Shown piece by piece: positions 1 through 10,136 of a stretch of DNA of 64,000 bases. Source of the stretch: Acorus gramineus (Eukaryota > Streptophyta > Magnoliopsida > Acorales > Acoraceae); NCBI GenBank assembly GCA_030737835.1, contig CM060850.1:25534296-25598295 (forward strand). The letters run 5' to 3'. Under the pieces are notes generated by a model that saw nothing but the letters and a program-made list of their open reading frames with translations, was not told the DNA's origin and did not search any database. Positions within the stretch are counted from its first letter, which is position 1. Each line of letters opens with the position of its first letter. Made by a program: the position numbers and the translations under genes.

Positions 1-271
1 TTCAATATCTGTTAGAATATGTTTGACATTTGTTATTTTGGATTTGCAATTGAGTTTTATTTGTAATTCGTTTTGTTTAATATTAAAAAGTTTATTTTTC
101 ATGTTTTGATCGTGTTGGAATGTCAGCTACATCTGAATTTAAATTTAACATTTTTATGATTTTTATTTTGAATGTCTGTTACATTTTTAAAACTAAAACA
201 CAAAACCATTTTATGTATTAATCGTGGGTTACATTTATACCCATAATTCTCTAAAATAATAAACCAAGGGT

Positions 272-481
272 CCGTTGGGGGAGCGTGTTTGGGGATGCTG
301 CGCTGGTGGAAGTGATGGTGAGTTAAAAAACTAGTGTTTTAAGGCGTCAAGGAAGCGAGAAAAAAATACACATTAAACGCTCAACCTGAACAGTTAATGC
401 AAACGCCAATTTTGTGTTTATTTTGAAGTTTATGTTGTACCGTGTTCATCGACACAAATGTGTCCCAGATGCAGTGCCAAA
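272..481. repeat. MITE, ~210-bp family, member 1 (degenerate)
   Basis: The left end reads GGGTCCGTTGGGGG and the right end reads GTGCCAAACGGATC, imperfect inverted termini of the GGGTCCGTTTGG type. The interior carries a GCTGCGCTGGTGGAAG-like block and an AATACACATTAAACGC-like block, both shared with the repeats at 25305-25522 and 46108-46313. This copy is eroded and no clear target duplication remains. No coding capacity. Positions 1-271 before it are AT-rich and show nothing recognisable. Confidence 0.5.
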
Positions 482-721
482 CGGATCTCAAGAAACTAAT
501 GTAAGAGTATTTATTTTGTATTACAATCTACTCTACCGAGACAACACAAAACAAGATGCATTCAAATAAAAAGAAGAGACATATAGCTTTAATAAAACAC
601 AAATTGTACAACCTCCATCAAATTGCATTTCAATTTTCAATATAGACATTAATTAATTAGCAACTTGATCCACTGAACATTTGGTGGAGGCGTGTTCCCG
701 TCCATGGTTCCTTGACATAGT

Positions 722-739
722 GGGGGGGGGGGGGGGGGG
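722..739 (+). repeat. poly-G tract (18 G)
   Basis: An uninterrupted run of 18 G lies between AT-rich DNA and the SRR1-like fragment. It could form G-quadruplex DNA or be length-unstable in sequencing. The stretch 740-1100 has no convincing gene; a terminal-like CCGTCAAACGGGGCC at about 893-907 suggests a further degraded MITE there. Confidence 0.8.
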
Positions 740-1108
740 ACGAAGCGATGTTTTGTGGCGTTAGAGGATTGCGTGTTCATAAACACAATACGACAAGATG
801 ACTACGGGTGCTTGACGCGAGCCGCGAAAACCTATTTGTTTGCTCGCTTGTGTCCGCCGAGGCCCACCAACGCTATAGTACTGCAGAACCGCTCCGTCAA
901 ACGGGGCCTTAAAGAAGTGTTGTTCTAATAAAAGCTTCCTGAACACAGGTCATTTTGTGCAAAAAATACGTCCAACACATCTTCAATGCCCACGCCAAAC
1001 TGTGTTTGGATCCACAATGGAGTTTTGGTGGATTGTTCGTCACGGAATACTCTCCACCACAGATACACATTAAACTTGTTGTCCTTGAACCATTTCAAAA
1101 CCATTAAT

Positions 1109-1725
1109 TCATTTTAAGTACAAATCCGAGAAAACCCTCTCACGAGCATCACAAACAAATCGCTTCCGGAGATCCACGTCAGGGTCCAGCTCAAAAAGAT
1201 GCCAGCTCAACCCACGAAACACGAGCGCAAACTCCTCTTCCCAATCATCCTCCCCACTCACCCGAACCTCCATCGCGAGCCTCTCCCCCGCCTCCATCAA
1301 GAATGGGCCCACGCCCACAACCGGTGCCAACTTCAGCCATTGCAAGACCACACGCATCACCGCCTTCAGCATGTGTTGCGCGTGCCACGCCAGTCCCCAC
1401 GCCACCCGCACCTCATCCCTGGCCCGCGCTGCCAAAAACTCCAGCCCGAGATCCGAGGACGCGCGAAAATTGTTCCCAAGCACAGCGATCCTGTTGAGCT
1501 GTGACGCGGACCAGTTCACCCCAAAAAGGTTGTCTATCATCCAGCGACAACAGTGAGGCATGAAGAACAACGTCGGACCCGTGACCATGCAGCGGCAGTG
1601 TTCGTTAACGGATAGGACAGCGCAGCCGAGGGAGACGATGACACGGCACTTGATGGAGGAGAGGACCGGGTGGAAGACCTCGAGTAGGTGAATTCTGAGA
1701 TGGTGCGCGACAGGGACGGAGCCAT
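1109..1725 (-). pseudogene. SRR1-like protein, C-terminal fragment
   Basis: The frame ending at the TGA at 1109-1111 is open from about 1730 and reads, in order, LLEVFHPVLSSIKC, VSLGCAVLSVNEHCR, GPTLFFMPHC, then NLFGVNWSASQLNRIAVLGN and, near the end, FRGLSWHLFELDPDVDLR. This order and wording match the SRR1-like domain (Sensitivity to Red Light Reduced 1 family, linked to phytochrome B signalling and the clock in Arabidopsis). Only the C-terminal part of the domain is present. The usual N-terminal region is absent, an in-frame stop lies just upstream, and no homologous start Met is seen; the first Met in frame is inside the domain at 1588. The fragment is intronless and GC-rich within AT-rich repeats. 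It is most likely a truncated retro-copy or relic. A real distal exon of a longer minus-strand gene is possible but no partner exon is visible. Confidence 0.68.
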
Positions 1726-1739
1726 GATTTTATTTTAGG

Positions 1740-2873
1740 ATGGATTAAATTGAAATTTTATAATAAAGTCTTTACTTTTTATTTCACAAAAAGTTTTAAA
1801 ATATTTAATATATTTGTTTAAATAATCAAAACTATTAAGAAACAGATCAATATGAAAAAAAATCAATTTTTTAATATCTCTAGTTAAATATCAACATCAA
1901 TTCATTACGACCAATCAATCAAAGAACAAAACAGCATATGATCATATTGAAAATTAACAAACCAAACAACCGAAGAAAAATAAAATAATAAAAAAAAACA
2001 TTTGATGAGAATCAAAAACATCACAATTTCCATAATAAAACATTATAAAAAATGTTTTTTTTAAGGGATGGAAAGCTCTCGGTTTTAGAAAGGGAAACAA
2101 AAAAAATCTCATTTTATTGGATTCAAGAACATCAAGATATTTTGAATAAAGAAAAAAAAATGCACTTTTTGAAGGGGATTAAAAAACAGGGCCGCATGGG
2201 TGCAACGAGGAGGGGAGAGAGTTGTGGGTTTGACTTTTATTGAAAGACAGTTATCGTCTAAATGAGGTTATGGAAAGAAATTTGGGGGACATGACTTGGT
2301 GGTTATCACATTTGGGGGGAGAGATGACTACGTAATAAATAAGATTAATAAGAGGGCTGTGAGCCTACACATGGCTCCGCCCCTGGTGCGCGAGGAGGAT
2401 CGAGAGGGAGAGCTGGAGGCGGGGCTGGGGGTCCGACTCGATGGGGCCGATGCTGTATGCGACCATGGTTGGTTTTGATCCTTGGACGGAGAGGATCTTG
2501 TTCTTGAGTGGGTCTTGGAGCGGGTGGGCGGCTTCGAGCTGTTGGTCGACGAGGAGGTAGAATCTTGAGAACTTGAACTTGTTAATGGTGTTTTGCATCT
2601 CCTCCAGGAGCTTGGACTCCCTTGCTTGGTCGGAGTCCGTGTTGGTTGGAGTCCAGGGATCGGGAGCGAGGATGGGGATTTGGTGCCTCTCCCGCGGACC
2701 GCTGGGGGAGGGGGGGTGGTGTCACCTAGTCATCGCGGATGAGGCCTTCCAGGGGTCATGCTCTTACCATGGATGATGAGCAAGGTCACTTTTTTCTGAA
2801 ATAAAATAATTCTTGAATGGAAAACCAACGGGCATGCATGTATTTTTTTTATAATCTTGAATGGATGACCCGC
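1740..2873. other. Gene-less AT-rich stretch with a short GC-rich patch
   Basis: Mostly AT-rich sequence with A/T homopolymers. A GC-richer patch at 2365-2776 has an open minus-strand frame (codons such as LLEEMQNTINKFKFSRFYLL) of about 130 codons, with no recognised domain, start context or splice sites. It may be a gene relic, but no function can be assigned. Confidence 0.4.
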
Positions 2874-2876
2874 TAA

Positions 2877-3291
2877 GCCCGTTTGTTTTGAGAATAAACC
2901 CAAGAATAAAGTGGTACTGGCTGGAATAGAGGTTTTAACCTGTTTGAAAAGCTAGAATATCTTTGCATAAGAAATTCCCTGATAAGCTGGCATAACCTTG
3001 AATAGCCATTCCGAGCTGATAGTAAAATCAAATTATTCTAAGTTATTCCACCCAAAGAATATGTGAACCCACTGTTAAATCAACTATAATTATTTTGTCA
3101 TATTTTATAAATCATTATCTATACTTTATTCACATTGTACCCAAACAACAAAAAAATTATTCTTACATTTAACAATGAGAATAATTCAAAACACAACTAA
3201 ACACAAAATCATTTTATCCTTATTTATATTCACTTATACTGAAATAATTGTATATCCAAGAATTAGTCCTATTCTGCATCTAATCTGAGGC
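2877..3291. mobile_element. Tourist-like MITE, family A, copy 1
   Basis: The element is flanked on both sides by TAA (2874-2876 and 3292-3294), the 3-bp target typical of PIF/Harbinger-Tourist elements. Its ends are GCCCGTTTGTTTTG and TCTGAGGC. The interior (AATAATTCAAAACACAAC, then a CATTTTATCCTTATTTATA stretch) recurs in the opposite orientation at 47627-48074 and, more diverged, at 62129-62573. No ORF of transposase type is present, so it is non-autonomous. Confidence 0.6.
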
Positions 3292-3294
3292 TAA

Positions 3295-4445
3295 AGGAGA
3301 GTATAGGCCATACACCCCCTTCCCCCCTCTCTTTTTTTGCATATATACCCTCAAAAAAAGTCTATATTATCAAATTACACGATTACTATCAATATCAGTA
3401 AAAAAAAAATTAAAATTTTACATAAATGTTCTTTTAAAGGCCAGGTGCACATTATAAATGTTAAATTTTTTATAAAAATACCACTCAAAATGGCCTTAAT
3501 GCACCATTTCTACCCTTTTGAAGGGTACTGCTGGCAATAGGTTTTTTCTGTGTATACTCTGAAAAAAACCTCATTTTTAGTGTTATCTCGCTTAAAAGTC
3601 TAATTTCCTACATTACCCTACAAAGCATGATTGATGTGCGTGTAAGTCCTTCTGTCTATAACTGTTGCCCTCTCTGACCTAAACATGAATCATGGAAAGC
3701 TTGACAATTTTGTTCACGTCACACCTCTTGTTAATTACAATCATACTCCTAAAAAAACTTGTCGATGTTCACATATGTTCTTTCTCTAGCACCATCGCTG
3801 ACACCGCCATCAAAAGTTAACTCCACCAGTACTGACACCAACACCATCTCCAACTCCAAAGCCTCCACCACCATGACACCTCCTCTAGCACCCCTCACAC
3901 ACTTCCACATCATCGCCACCTTGGCTAGTCTCTCTGTCGTCCTCCATGATTCACTGAACCATTTCAACAAACATATTGAAGACATAGTCTTGACGTGGCA
4001 TACTGGCATGCTTTATATCATATCCAATGTGTCCTCATGTCTCCCATATTGTCCTATAACGTTCACGAGCGATGCATAGTGGTCCACGCGCACGAATACG
4101 AAAACCATTGAATCAAATTGCTTTCTTCCCTCACCAACCGAATCCGCGTGTCCGCACGCATGCAGCGTAGAAATGAAGGCTACCGGTTTCCCCCATTCGC
4201 TCGTTCGGCGAGTGTGCGGCAGACCATCGTGTTCCACGACACGCCATCTCTCTCAAGCGTCCAATCGAACATGTTATGAGTCTCATTGATAGACTGCAAA
4301 GCGCGCTTAGGCGTACACCAAAAGTATGGTGTTCCGTGACACAATGTGCTTCTTGTCCAACTTCTGGAACTCGTCTCACTTTATCAGCTAAGCGGCCATT
4401 TATCATGTTAAGCTAAAAGGTTGCTCTGTCTCACTTTCCGCGCTC

Positions 4446-4446
<1 letters not shown>
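3295..4446. other. Gene-less stretch
   Basis: Short overlapping frames at 3749-4406 on both strands are low in complexity (Thr/Ser/Pro-rich on one strand) and match no domain. The interval 4080-4400 is relatively rich in CG and contains two similar GTGTTCC(A/G)(C/T)GACAC blocks, of unknown meaning. Confidence 0.35.

Positions 4447-4482
<36 letters not shown>
4447..4482 (+). repeat. poly-C tract (36 C) followed by an A tract
   Basis: A run of 36 uninterrupted C is followed directly by about 9 A. It sits at the edge of a repeat that starts near 4510. The exact length is probably uncertain in the assembly, because such homopolymers are error-prone. Confidence 0.8.
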
Positions 4483-4493
<11 letters not shown>

Positions 4494-4509
4494 AAAAAAT
4501 AAAAAAATC

Positions 4510-4862
4510 ATATAACCTGTTCAAAAAAATTTCCTGAAGTTTATATAACCTCTTAAAAACACATATATAAATCTAAATAGCCCGTTGAATTAAATTTTTG
4601 TAGACAGAAGAGGAATATTTTGATTGGTTAATCTTGGTTAAAAACACAATATACCAAAAAATCTTTGCAATGTGTTAAAAATATATGAAATTCTCTACAA
4701 ATGATGATTTTACCCCTCCAAATAGGGTTTTATAATTTATTCGGGGAGGTAAATCATCATTTACAGATGATTTTTCATATTTTTAATACATTGTAAGAGA
4801 TTTTTGATATATTGTATTTTCATTCAGTGTTAACTAAACGGAATGTTTACAGAATAGTCTTC
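4510..4862. repeat. Fold-back dispersed repeat, family F, copy 1
   Basis: The centre is palindromic: ATGATGATTTTACCCCTCC is followed about 25 bases later by GGGGAGGTAAATCATCAT. Outer parts include CCTGAAGTTTATATAACC and GTTAACTAAACGGAAT. The same layout recurs at 60380-60810 and in part at 34797-35000 and about 30520-30640, so this is an interspersed non-autonomous element. No terminal duplication was resolved. Confidence 0.5.
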
Positions 4863-4950
4863 TTCTATCAATAAAATTTTAACTTAGTAATGATGCAGCG
4901 TGATGATCACTCTCTTCTACTGACCCGTTCAACCAGGGATGCGAGATTGA

Positions 4951-5455
4951 TGTAGCACAGACTATGCAGATAGTATCACCAAAAGAAGTTTACTAAATAA
5001 ATTACAAATCAATGGTCAAGATCTCGAAATCAGACGAAATTTTACATTGTAAAATATATTGAGGAGATCTTCTGGATTAGTTGTTGTACAACTAACAATT
5101 TGTAATTTTCAAAAATTCATTCATTTAGGCATTTAAATTAGCGATTTTACTATTTTTAGTAAGTTTTAGATTTGTGATATCTCAATAATAACAGATCGGA
5201 ATTGATTTCTATCAATTACTATCATCATTTAGGATCTCATAGAATCATAAAAATTAGTTTTCGAATTTCACTATTTTTAGTAATTTTTTTATTTTGTGTT
5301 ATTAGTATAAATAGCAAACTTGTAATCTAGGGTTGACAGTTTTTATCAATAATATTTCAAATTTTCTCTCTTTTGAGGTTTTATTCCTTGTGGATTCAAT
5401 GAACTTATGAGATCTCAACGCTTGTTGGATCTTTTTATCCGTTTTTCATTGCGTT
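4951..5455 (+). repeat. Gypsy element left (5') LTR
   Basis: It starts TGTAGCACAGACTATGCAGA and ends near CATTGCGTTA. It aligns over its whole length with 6804-7327. A TATA-like AGTATAAATAGCAAAC occurs in its 3' third, followed by a TTGTGGATTCAA region as in the other copy. Confidence 0.8.
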
Positions 5456-5458
5456 AGG

Positions 5459-5470
5459 TGGTATCAGAGC
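5459..5470 (+). other. Primer binding site, initiator tRNA-Met type
   Basis: TGGTATCAGAGC lies 3-4 bases after the left LTR. This is the standard plant retrotransposon sequence complementary to the 3' end of initiator tRNA-Met, and it fixes the element's orientation as plus. Confidence 0.85.
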
Positions 5471-5489
5471 GAGAATTTGCCTTGCTGTG

Positions 5490-6245
5490 ATGGAAATTAC
5501 CGAAGAGGAAAAAGACCAATCTGATGAAGCTGGTTATGGATTGGAGGATGTGTGGAAGGCAATTGAGGAACAACGCGATCAGATGCGAGAGATTTGCATG
5601 ATGATCGCTGGCCTGAACCTCAACGCCAATAACAGGCATCCTAAAGGTGATAGGAGATGCGCCGAGGGAGTTGCCCAAGGCCGACCTATTGCTTAGAACA
5701 TCATTCGACGTCCCACTCGTTATCAACCTGATGATGAGGACAACTCGGAGGATGAGGGTTATGGATTTCAAGTATATCAGCTGAGAGGGCGGCATATGGA
5801 ACACAATGATTACCGATTGAAGGGGGATATTCCATACTTCAATGATAATATGCAGATGGAGGATTTTTTCGATTGGATCTCAGAGATCGAAAGATTCTTT
5901 GGGATGATGGAGGTCTCAGAAGAAAAGATGATCAAATTTGTGGGTTTTCGGTTGAAGAGCAGTGTCACCGTTTTGTGGGTTCAACTCCAGAAGACTCGAC
6001 AGCGACAAGGGAAGGCACTTATTCGTACGTGGAGGAGGATGAAAGAGCTCCTCATGGATCAATTTCTACTACAAAATTATAAACGATATTTACCTCAATT
6101 GTATCGAAATAATCATCAAACTTTAAGGGTGGAATCACGACCGGAGATATCAAAGGCGCAAGAGGCGATAAGAGCAAATCCTACAAAAGATGGGGATGAT
6201 TTGAGGACCAACTCTTATGATCTACCATCATTAGAGAAAGTGTGA
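5490..6245 (+). pseudogene. Gypsy gag relic
   Basis: The frame starts at ATG 5490 and is broken by a TAG at about 5694. It continues in the same frame from the bases after the stop and resumes with an internal Met at 5796. Diagnostic gag wording is [19 protein letters not shown], then [28 protein letters not shown] and [10 protein letters not shown], as in plant Ty3/Gypsy gag (retrotransposon gag domain). The gag ends at a TGA (6243-6245) with no zinc knuckle seen. The protein would have coated element RNA; this copy is interrupted. Confidence 0.75.
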
Positions 6246-6285
6246 AGATGCCAATGAACCAGAATTTTGCTCAAATTAAAATCAA

Positions 6286-6831
6286 TAAGAGAGCGAAGTT
6301 TTAGTTGAACCAGAAGTTGATGATATATATGATGGTGCTGAGTTTGCAGAAGAAGAAGGAGAGCGGGTCAACTTCATCATTGAACCAGAGATCGATGAGG
6401 ACATGAGCAATAAAGAAGTAGAGGATATTGTTTTCTCTGGTGATTCAAAAGATGCAATTGGAGGAGAACAAGATGAGTTGTTTCCACGGTCCATAGCGGT
6501 GACCCCCAAGATTGTAGAGCCCCTACAAAGGCTCATGTTGCAGGATATATGCACTATCAACAAGAGTATTTTGGATGCCATCATCAACAATGATAACTAT
6601 GAAGACTTTGCGGCAACTACAATAATGAAGAAATTTGGGCTACAAATCGATGTGCATTCAACTTTCTACATTATCGATTTTATTGAAAAAAAATTTGAAA
6701 TCAAGAAAACGTCTCTTCTCTTGCCAAATGTGAAATACAAGGAAACATCAATTGAAGAGTGGAAGAACTCGAGGACAAGTTCTTTTGAAGAAAAGGCGTC
6801 TAATGTAGCACAGATTATGCAGATGGGATAA
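6286..6831 (+). pseudogene. Gypsy protease-region relic
   Basis: The reading EEEGERVNFIIEPEIDED is followed by CTINKSILDAIINNDNYEDF, which occupies the place of the CTI..(V/I)IIDSGS.EN active-site region of Gypsy proteases. The catalytic D-S-G triplet is missing (N-N-D-N stands there), so no protease activity is expected. After about 60 further residues the frame jumps to WKNSRTSSFEE, the usual extreme C-terminus of the polyprotein, and ends inside the right LTR. Pol is therefore deleted between these points. Confidence 0.65.
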
Positions 6832-7327
6832 CCAAAAGAAGTTCACCAAATAAATTACAAATCAGTGGTTACGATTTCAGAATCAGACGAAATTTTACAT
6901 GGTGAAATATATTGAGGAAATCTTCTGTAATATTCGTTAAACAACTAACAATTCTTACTTTTCAAAAATTCATCCATTTAGGCCTTTAAATTAGCAATTT
7001 TATTATTTTTAGTAAGTTTTATATTTGTGATATTTCAATCATAACTGATCGGAATTGATTTCTATCAATTCCTATGATCATTTAGGATATCATAAAATCA
7101 GAAAAATTAGTTTTCGAATTTTACTATTTTTAAGGATTTTTTTATTTTATGTTATTAGTATAAATAGAAAACTTGTAATCTAGAGTTGACATTTTTTATA
7201 ATAATATTTTGAATTTTATCTCTTTTGAAGTTTTATTCCTTGTGGATTCAAGTATTCGTTATAAATTCAAGGAACTTATGAGATCTCAACGCTTGTTAGA
7301 TCTTTTTATTCGTTTTTCGCTGTGTTA
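6804..7327 (+). repeat. Gypsy element right (3') LTR
   Basis: It starts TGTAGCACAGATTATGCAGA and ends GCTGTGTTA. Compared with the left LTR it has scattered substitutions and an extra ~20 bp (around GTATTCGTTATAAATTC, 7252-7270) beside GGATTCAA, apparently a short local duplication. The divergence indicates an old insertion. Confidence 0.8.
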
Positions 7328-8469
7328 AAGATCTGTAGGCTCCAACGACGTTGTTGATTCCTAAGAATACCAGGAAGAAAGGCTTCAACGTGTTTGTTGA
7401 TGCCTAAGAATACCAAGTGATTGAAAGTTTTATGTAGTTGTTGATCTTCCTAGGATAACAAAATACAATAGAGAATATAAACAAATTTTTATGCATAATC
7501 AATTGGTTTACATGTTTATTTATATAATGGAGAATCCATAACTAATTAAGATATCAATTGATTATCTAAATTTAAACTATGATCCTAACAAATTATCTAA
7601 ATCTGTAAAAAAATAACTAATATATCTTTATTTAATCCTAACTAATATTTAAATTTGAATACAAACTAATATTTAAAATTCAAATCTAAATATGGTAAAA
7701 TTCTAATCAATACATAAAATCTTAACAAACTAAAAAATTATTAAAATTATAAATCAATCATCATCATCCATTTGGTGGTCTTCAATGTAATCGAACAATC
7801 CATAATCATTTTATATTGTGTAACTATTTAAATTTACTTAGATATTTTTAAAATGTTCGAGAACTTAAAAAAAAAAAGAAAAAAAAAAAAGAGAAGTCGG
7901 GTTACATTGATTTCGAATGATTTATATAGGGTTATTAGAATTTTTCAAAAAAAAGCGGCTCTTCTCCTGTGATCGCTTGATCTATGGCCTCAAGTACCGG
8001 ACGGCCAAGATACATCAGAAAAACGACAGGAGTAAATAAAGAGAGAACGAAGAAACAGTAAAAAAGTAACAATAAAGAAGGGGTTCTCCAGGCTGTGAGG
8101 CTCATGATTACTTTTCTGTGATCCAGTAAAAAAAAAAGCCACGGTATCATCTCAGCCGTCCAAAAAGAAAAGCCTGAGCAGACCAAAAAGCTAGAGAACA
8201 AATGTACAGAGCCATCTCAAATTTTCCTGACATTGTAGGGAAGAGTATCCAATGCAAGTATGAGAACATTTTTTTTTGTATTTTTTTCACGAGCGAGAAA
8301 AGCTGACAGTGCGTCAGACGACTTTCACCGCTCAAGTGTTGGTGCCGTACACTTTCTCTGCCTCGGTGAGAATGGTATCTGGTTTTCTTCTGTAAAAGCA
8401 GTTCTCTCTCAACTATTTTTCAAAGAACGTTCGACCCGCTATTTTTCAGCTTCTGCAGAACCCCAAGAG

Positions 8470-8473
<4 letters not shown>
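7328..8473. other. Gene-less stretch; 3' part is probable GRF promoter/5' leader
   Basis: 7328-7900 is AT-rich with no feature beyond two similar TGATTCCTAAGAATACCA / TGATGCCTAAGAATACCA blocks (about 7351-7420). 7920-8473 is more complex, unique-looking sequence running into the (GA)n leader of the GRF gene. No individual promoter element was defined. Confidence 0.35.

Positions 8474-8508
<35 letters not shown>
8474..8508 (+). repeat. (GA)n microsatellite in the GRF 5' leader
   Basis: About 17 AG/GA dinucleotides lie 18 bp upstream of the proposed GRF start codon. GA/CT tracts are common in 5' leaders of plant growth genes and can bind BPC/GAGA-binding proteins; that role here is inferred only. 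Confidence 0.75.
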
Positions 8509-8510
<2 letters not shown>

Positions 8511-8525
8511 CAGCCCATGTAAGTG

Positions 8526-9400
8526 ATGGATGCAGAGCTTCCCCCAGCAAAAGAAGCCCGCATTGCAGACTCTTCTGGTAGTGGTACTTCTGCTTCTCCT
8601 CCGAAATGTGTGTTTTAAATTTTTTTTGAATGATGAAAATTGAAAGTATGGGTTTTCAGCAGAAGCGACTCATCCACCACCAACGATGCTTGGGCTCGGT
8701 CTCGGGCTTGGACTCGGGCCAGGGAAGTCCGGGTTCACGTTCCTTCAGCTTCAGGAACTCGAACACCAGGCGCTCATCTTCAAATACATGGTCGCCAGCG
8801 TCCCCGTCCCCTTCCACCTCGTCCTCCCCATCTGGAAGAGCGTCGCTGGCTCTTCTTATCACAACTACTTCCCCTCCTGTACTTCTCTCCCCCCTCAAAA
8901 TCCAATTTTTTTTATATGGGTCGTTTGGGGATTTTTAGATTTTGATTGAAAGTTGGGATTTTTTTTCAGTTATGATGGGATGCGGAGATGGTGGTGGGTT
9001 GTGGTACGATCACAAGACCAACAGCACAGAAGCAGAGCCGGGGAGGTGCAGGAGGACGGACGGGAAGAAGTGGAGGTGCTCGAAAGATGTGGTGCCCGAC
9101 CAGAAGTACTGCGAGCGTCACATGCACCGTGGACGTCTCCGTTCAAGAAAGCCTGTGGAACCCCCTTCATCATCATCATCACCATTCACTACTACGACGA
9201 CCACCAACAGCAATAGCAACCTCTCCATTTCCATCCCAACAGGGCTCCAGCTCATGACATCTTCTTCGGCCTCCACAACTACCTCTATGAACAATGGCAG
9301 CATTGGCAACAGTGGGTCCTCTTCGAGGTTGGGTTTCTCCCCAACAAGCGTTCTTCAATCCAGCATTTGCAAGACTGATAAGACTGATGAGACTGTTTGA
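8526..9400 (+). CDS. GRF: Growth-regulating factor (QLQ + WRC transcription factor), compact form
   Basis: Model: exons 8526-8607, 8660-8878 and 8970-9400, phases consistent, 243 aa. GRFs are plant nuclear DNA-binding transcription factors that act with GIF co-activators (bound by QLQ) to promote cell proliferation in leaves and other organs. QLQ spans residues about 45-82 ([19 protein letters not shown], then [16 protein letters not shown], the GRF1/2-type variant). WRC follows from about residue 120 ([29 protein letters not shown] with the C3H zinc motif and basic NLS). The C-terminal part is Ser/Thr/Asn-rich and ends soon after GFSPTSVLQ, resembling the GRF C-terminal SPTSVL motif. At 243 aa it is short; much of the usual variable C-terminal region is missing. 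Intron 1 is only 52 bp, small for plants, and its acceptor is a CAGCAG tandem. If it is not spliced, translation could start at ATG 8686, which keeps QLQ and WRC. A miR396 site is present. Confidence 0.88.
9140..9160 (+). promoter_or_regulatory. miR396 target site in GRF mRNA
   Basis: The 21-mer begins CGTTCAAGAAAGC and ends CTGTGGAA, encoding RSRKPVE just after the WRC domain. It is the conserved GRF site complementary to miR396, including the single bulged base typical of GRF targets. It predicts that this transcript is cleaved or repressed by miR396 in mature tissue. Confidence 0.92.
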
Positions 9401-9894
9401 TGGGCTCTGAAATACTTTTTGTATTCACGCGTTGTTATTTTCTCTGTTTTAAATATGGTGTTATTAGTCAGAGACCATGGTTTTGAGCGTCTGTAATCGT
9501 TTCTGTGGTGAAAGAAGAGGAGAAGAATTCACTTAAATTATAGATCTCAACCACAGATTTTTTTTTTATCATGTTCTACTCCTTTTATCATTGTTTGTCA
9601 TCGATTCAATTAGGTCGAGTAAAGATTGGGATTCACTGTTTAAAACGGTGATGTGGGTTCATTATGTGTTGGAAGGACAGGGAGAATTGCAGCCTCCGAA
9701 AGAACGTATCTTTGTATCGTGAGAGGGATGAATAGAACGGATGTGGTTTGTATGGACAGCAATGCTATCACTGCTTCCCAGCTGGGACAACCGCTGAAAA
9801 TTCGTACATTGTAGACTGTAAAGACGGATTATTTTGGTGGATTGTGACACAGTTCTGTAGGCTTAATGGATTATTATTGTGGTGCGTGCGAAAG

Positions 9895-10086
9895 TTTTTT
9901 TTTTTTTTTTTAATAGTACGAAGGCCCGGACAGGATGACCCAACAGACAAACACTTAGCCAGGTCCACTGAATCCAATCCAGATGGGCTGTACTGGCATT
10001 TTGTTTTTTACCTTGCTGAGAGCAAGGATCGAACCTTAGTCACCCAAAAGGGGTGGTGTCCACCATTAGGCCAAAGACCTCGGGAT
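9895..10086 (-). mobile_element. tRNA-derived SINE
   Basis: Read on the minus strand, the element begins near GATCCCGAGGTCTTTGGCC. It has an RNA polymerase III box A-like TGGCCTAATGGTGG (10060-10073) and a box B GGTTCGATCCT (10025-10035) about 25 bp later, then a tRNA-unrelated body, and ends in a 17-base A tail (T run at 9895-9911 on plus). This is standard plant SINE structure. No clear target duplication was found. Confidence 0.72.
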
Positions 10087-10136
10087 CTATGAAGATATTT
10101 GATCTAGGAGAACAACATTATTAAAATAATTATCTA

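Larger units (their letters stand above)
4951..7327 (+). mobile_element. Non-autonomous Gypsy-type LTR retrotransposon (gag-only)
   Basis: Two direct LTRs (about 4951-5455 and 6804-7327) bound an internal region of only about 1.35 kb. A tRNA-iMet-type primer binding site follows the left LTR. Internal frames match a plant Gypsy gag and a broken protease; reverse transcriptase, RNase H and integrase are absent. The last internal frame (WKNSRTSSFEE, the usual end of a Gypsy polyprotein) runs straight into the right LTR, so pol was removed by an internal deletion. Any mobility would need proteins from another element. No matching target duplication was found, which suggests age or flank change. 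Confidence 0.82.

Noticed and set aside
2365..2776. Minus-strand frame with LLEEMQNTINKFKFSRFYLL
   Set aside because: Open for ~130 codons, but I recognise no family and see no start or splice signals, so no gene is called.
3749..4406. Overlapping ORFs of 74-106 codons
   Set aside because: Low-complexity, overlapping on both strands, no domain or splice context.
8656..9309. Alternative frames on both strands over the GRF exons
   Set aside because: Only the spliced plus frame gives QLQ and WRC domains with matching phases.
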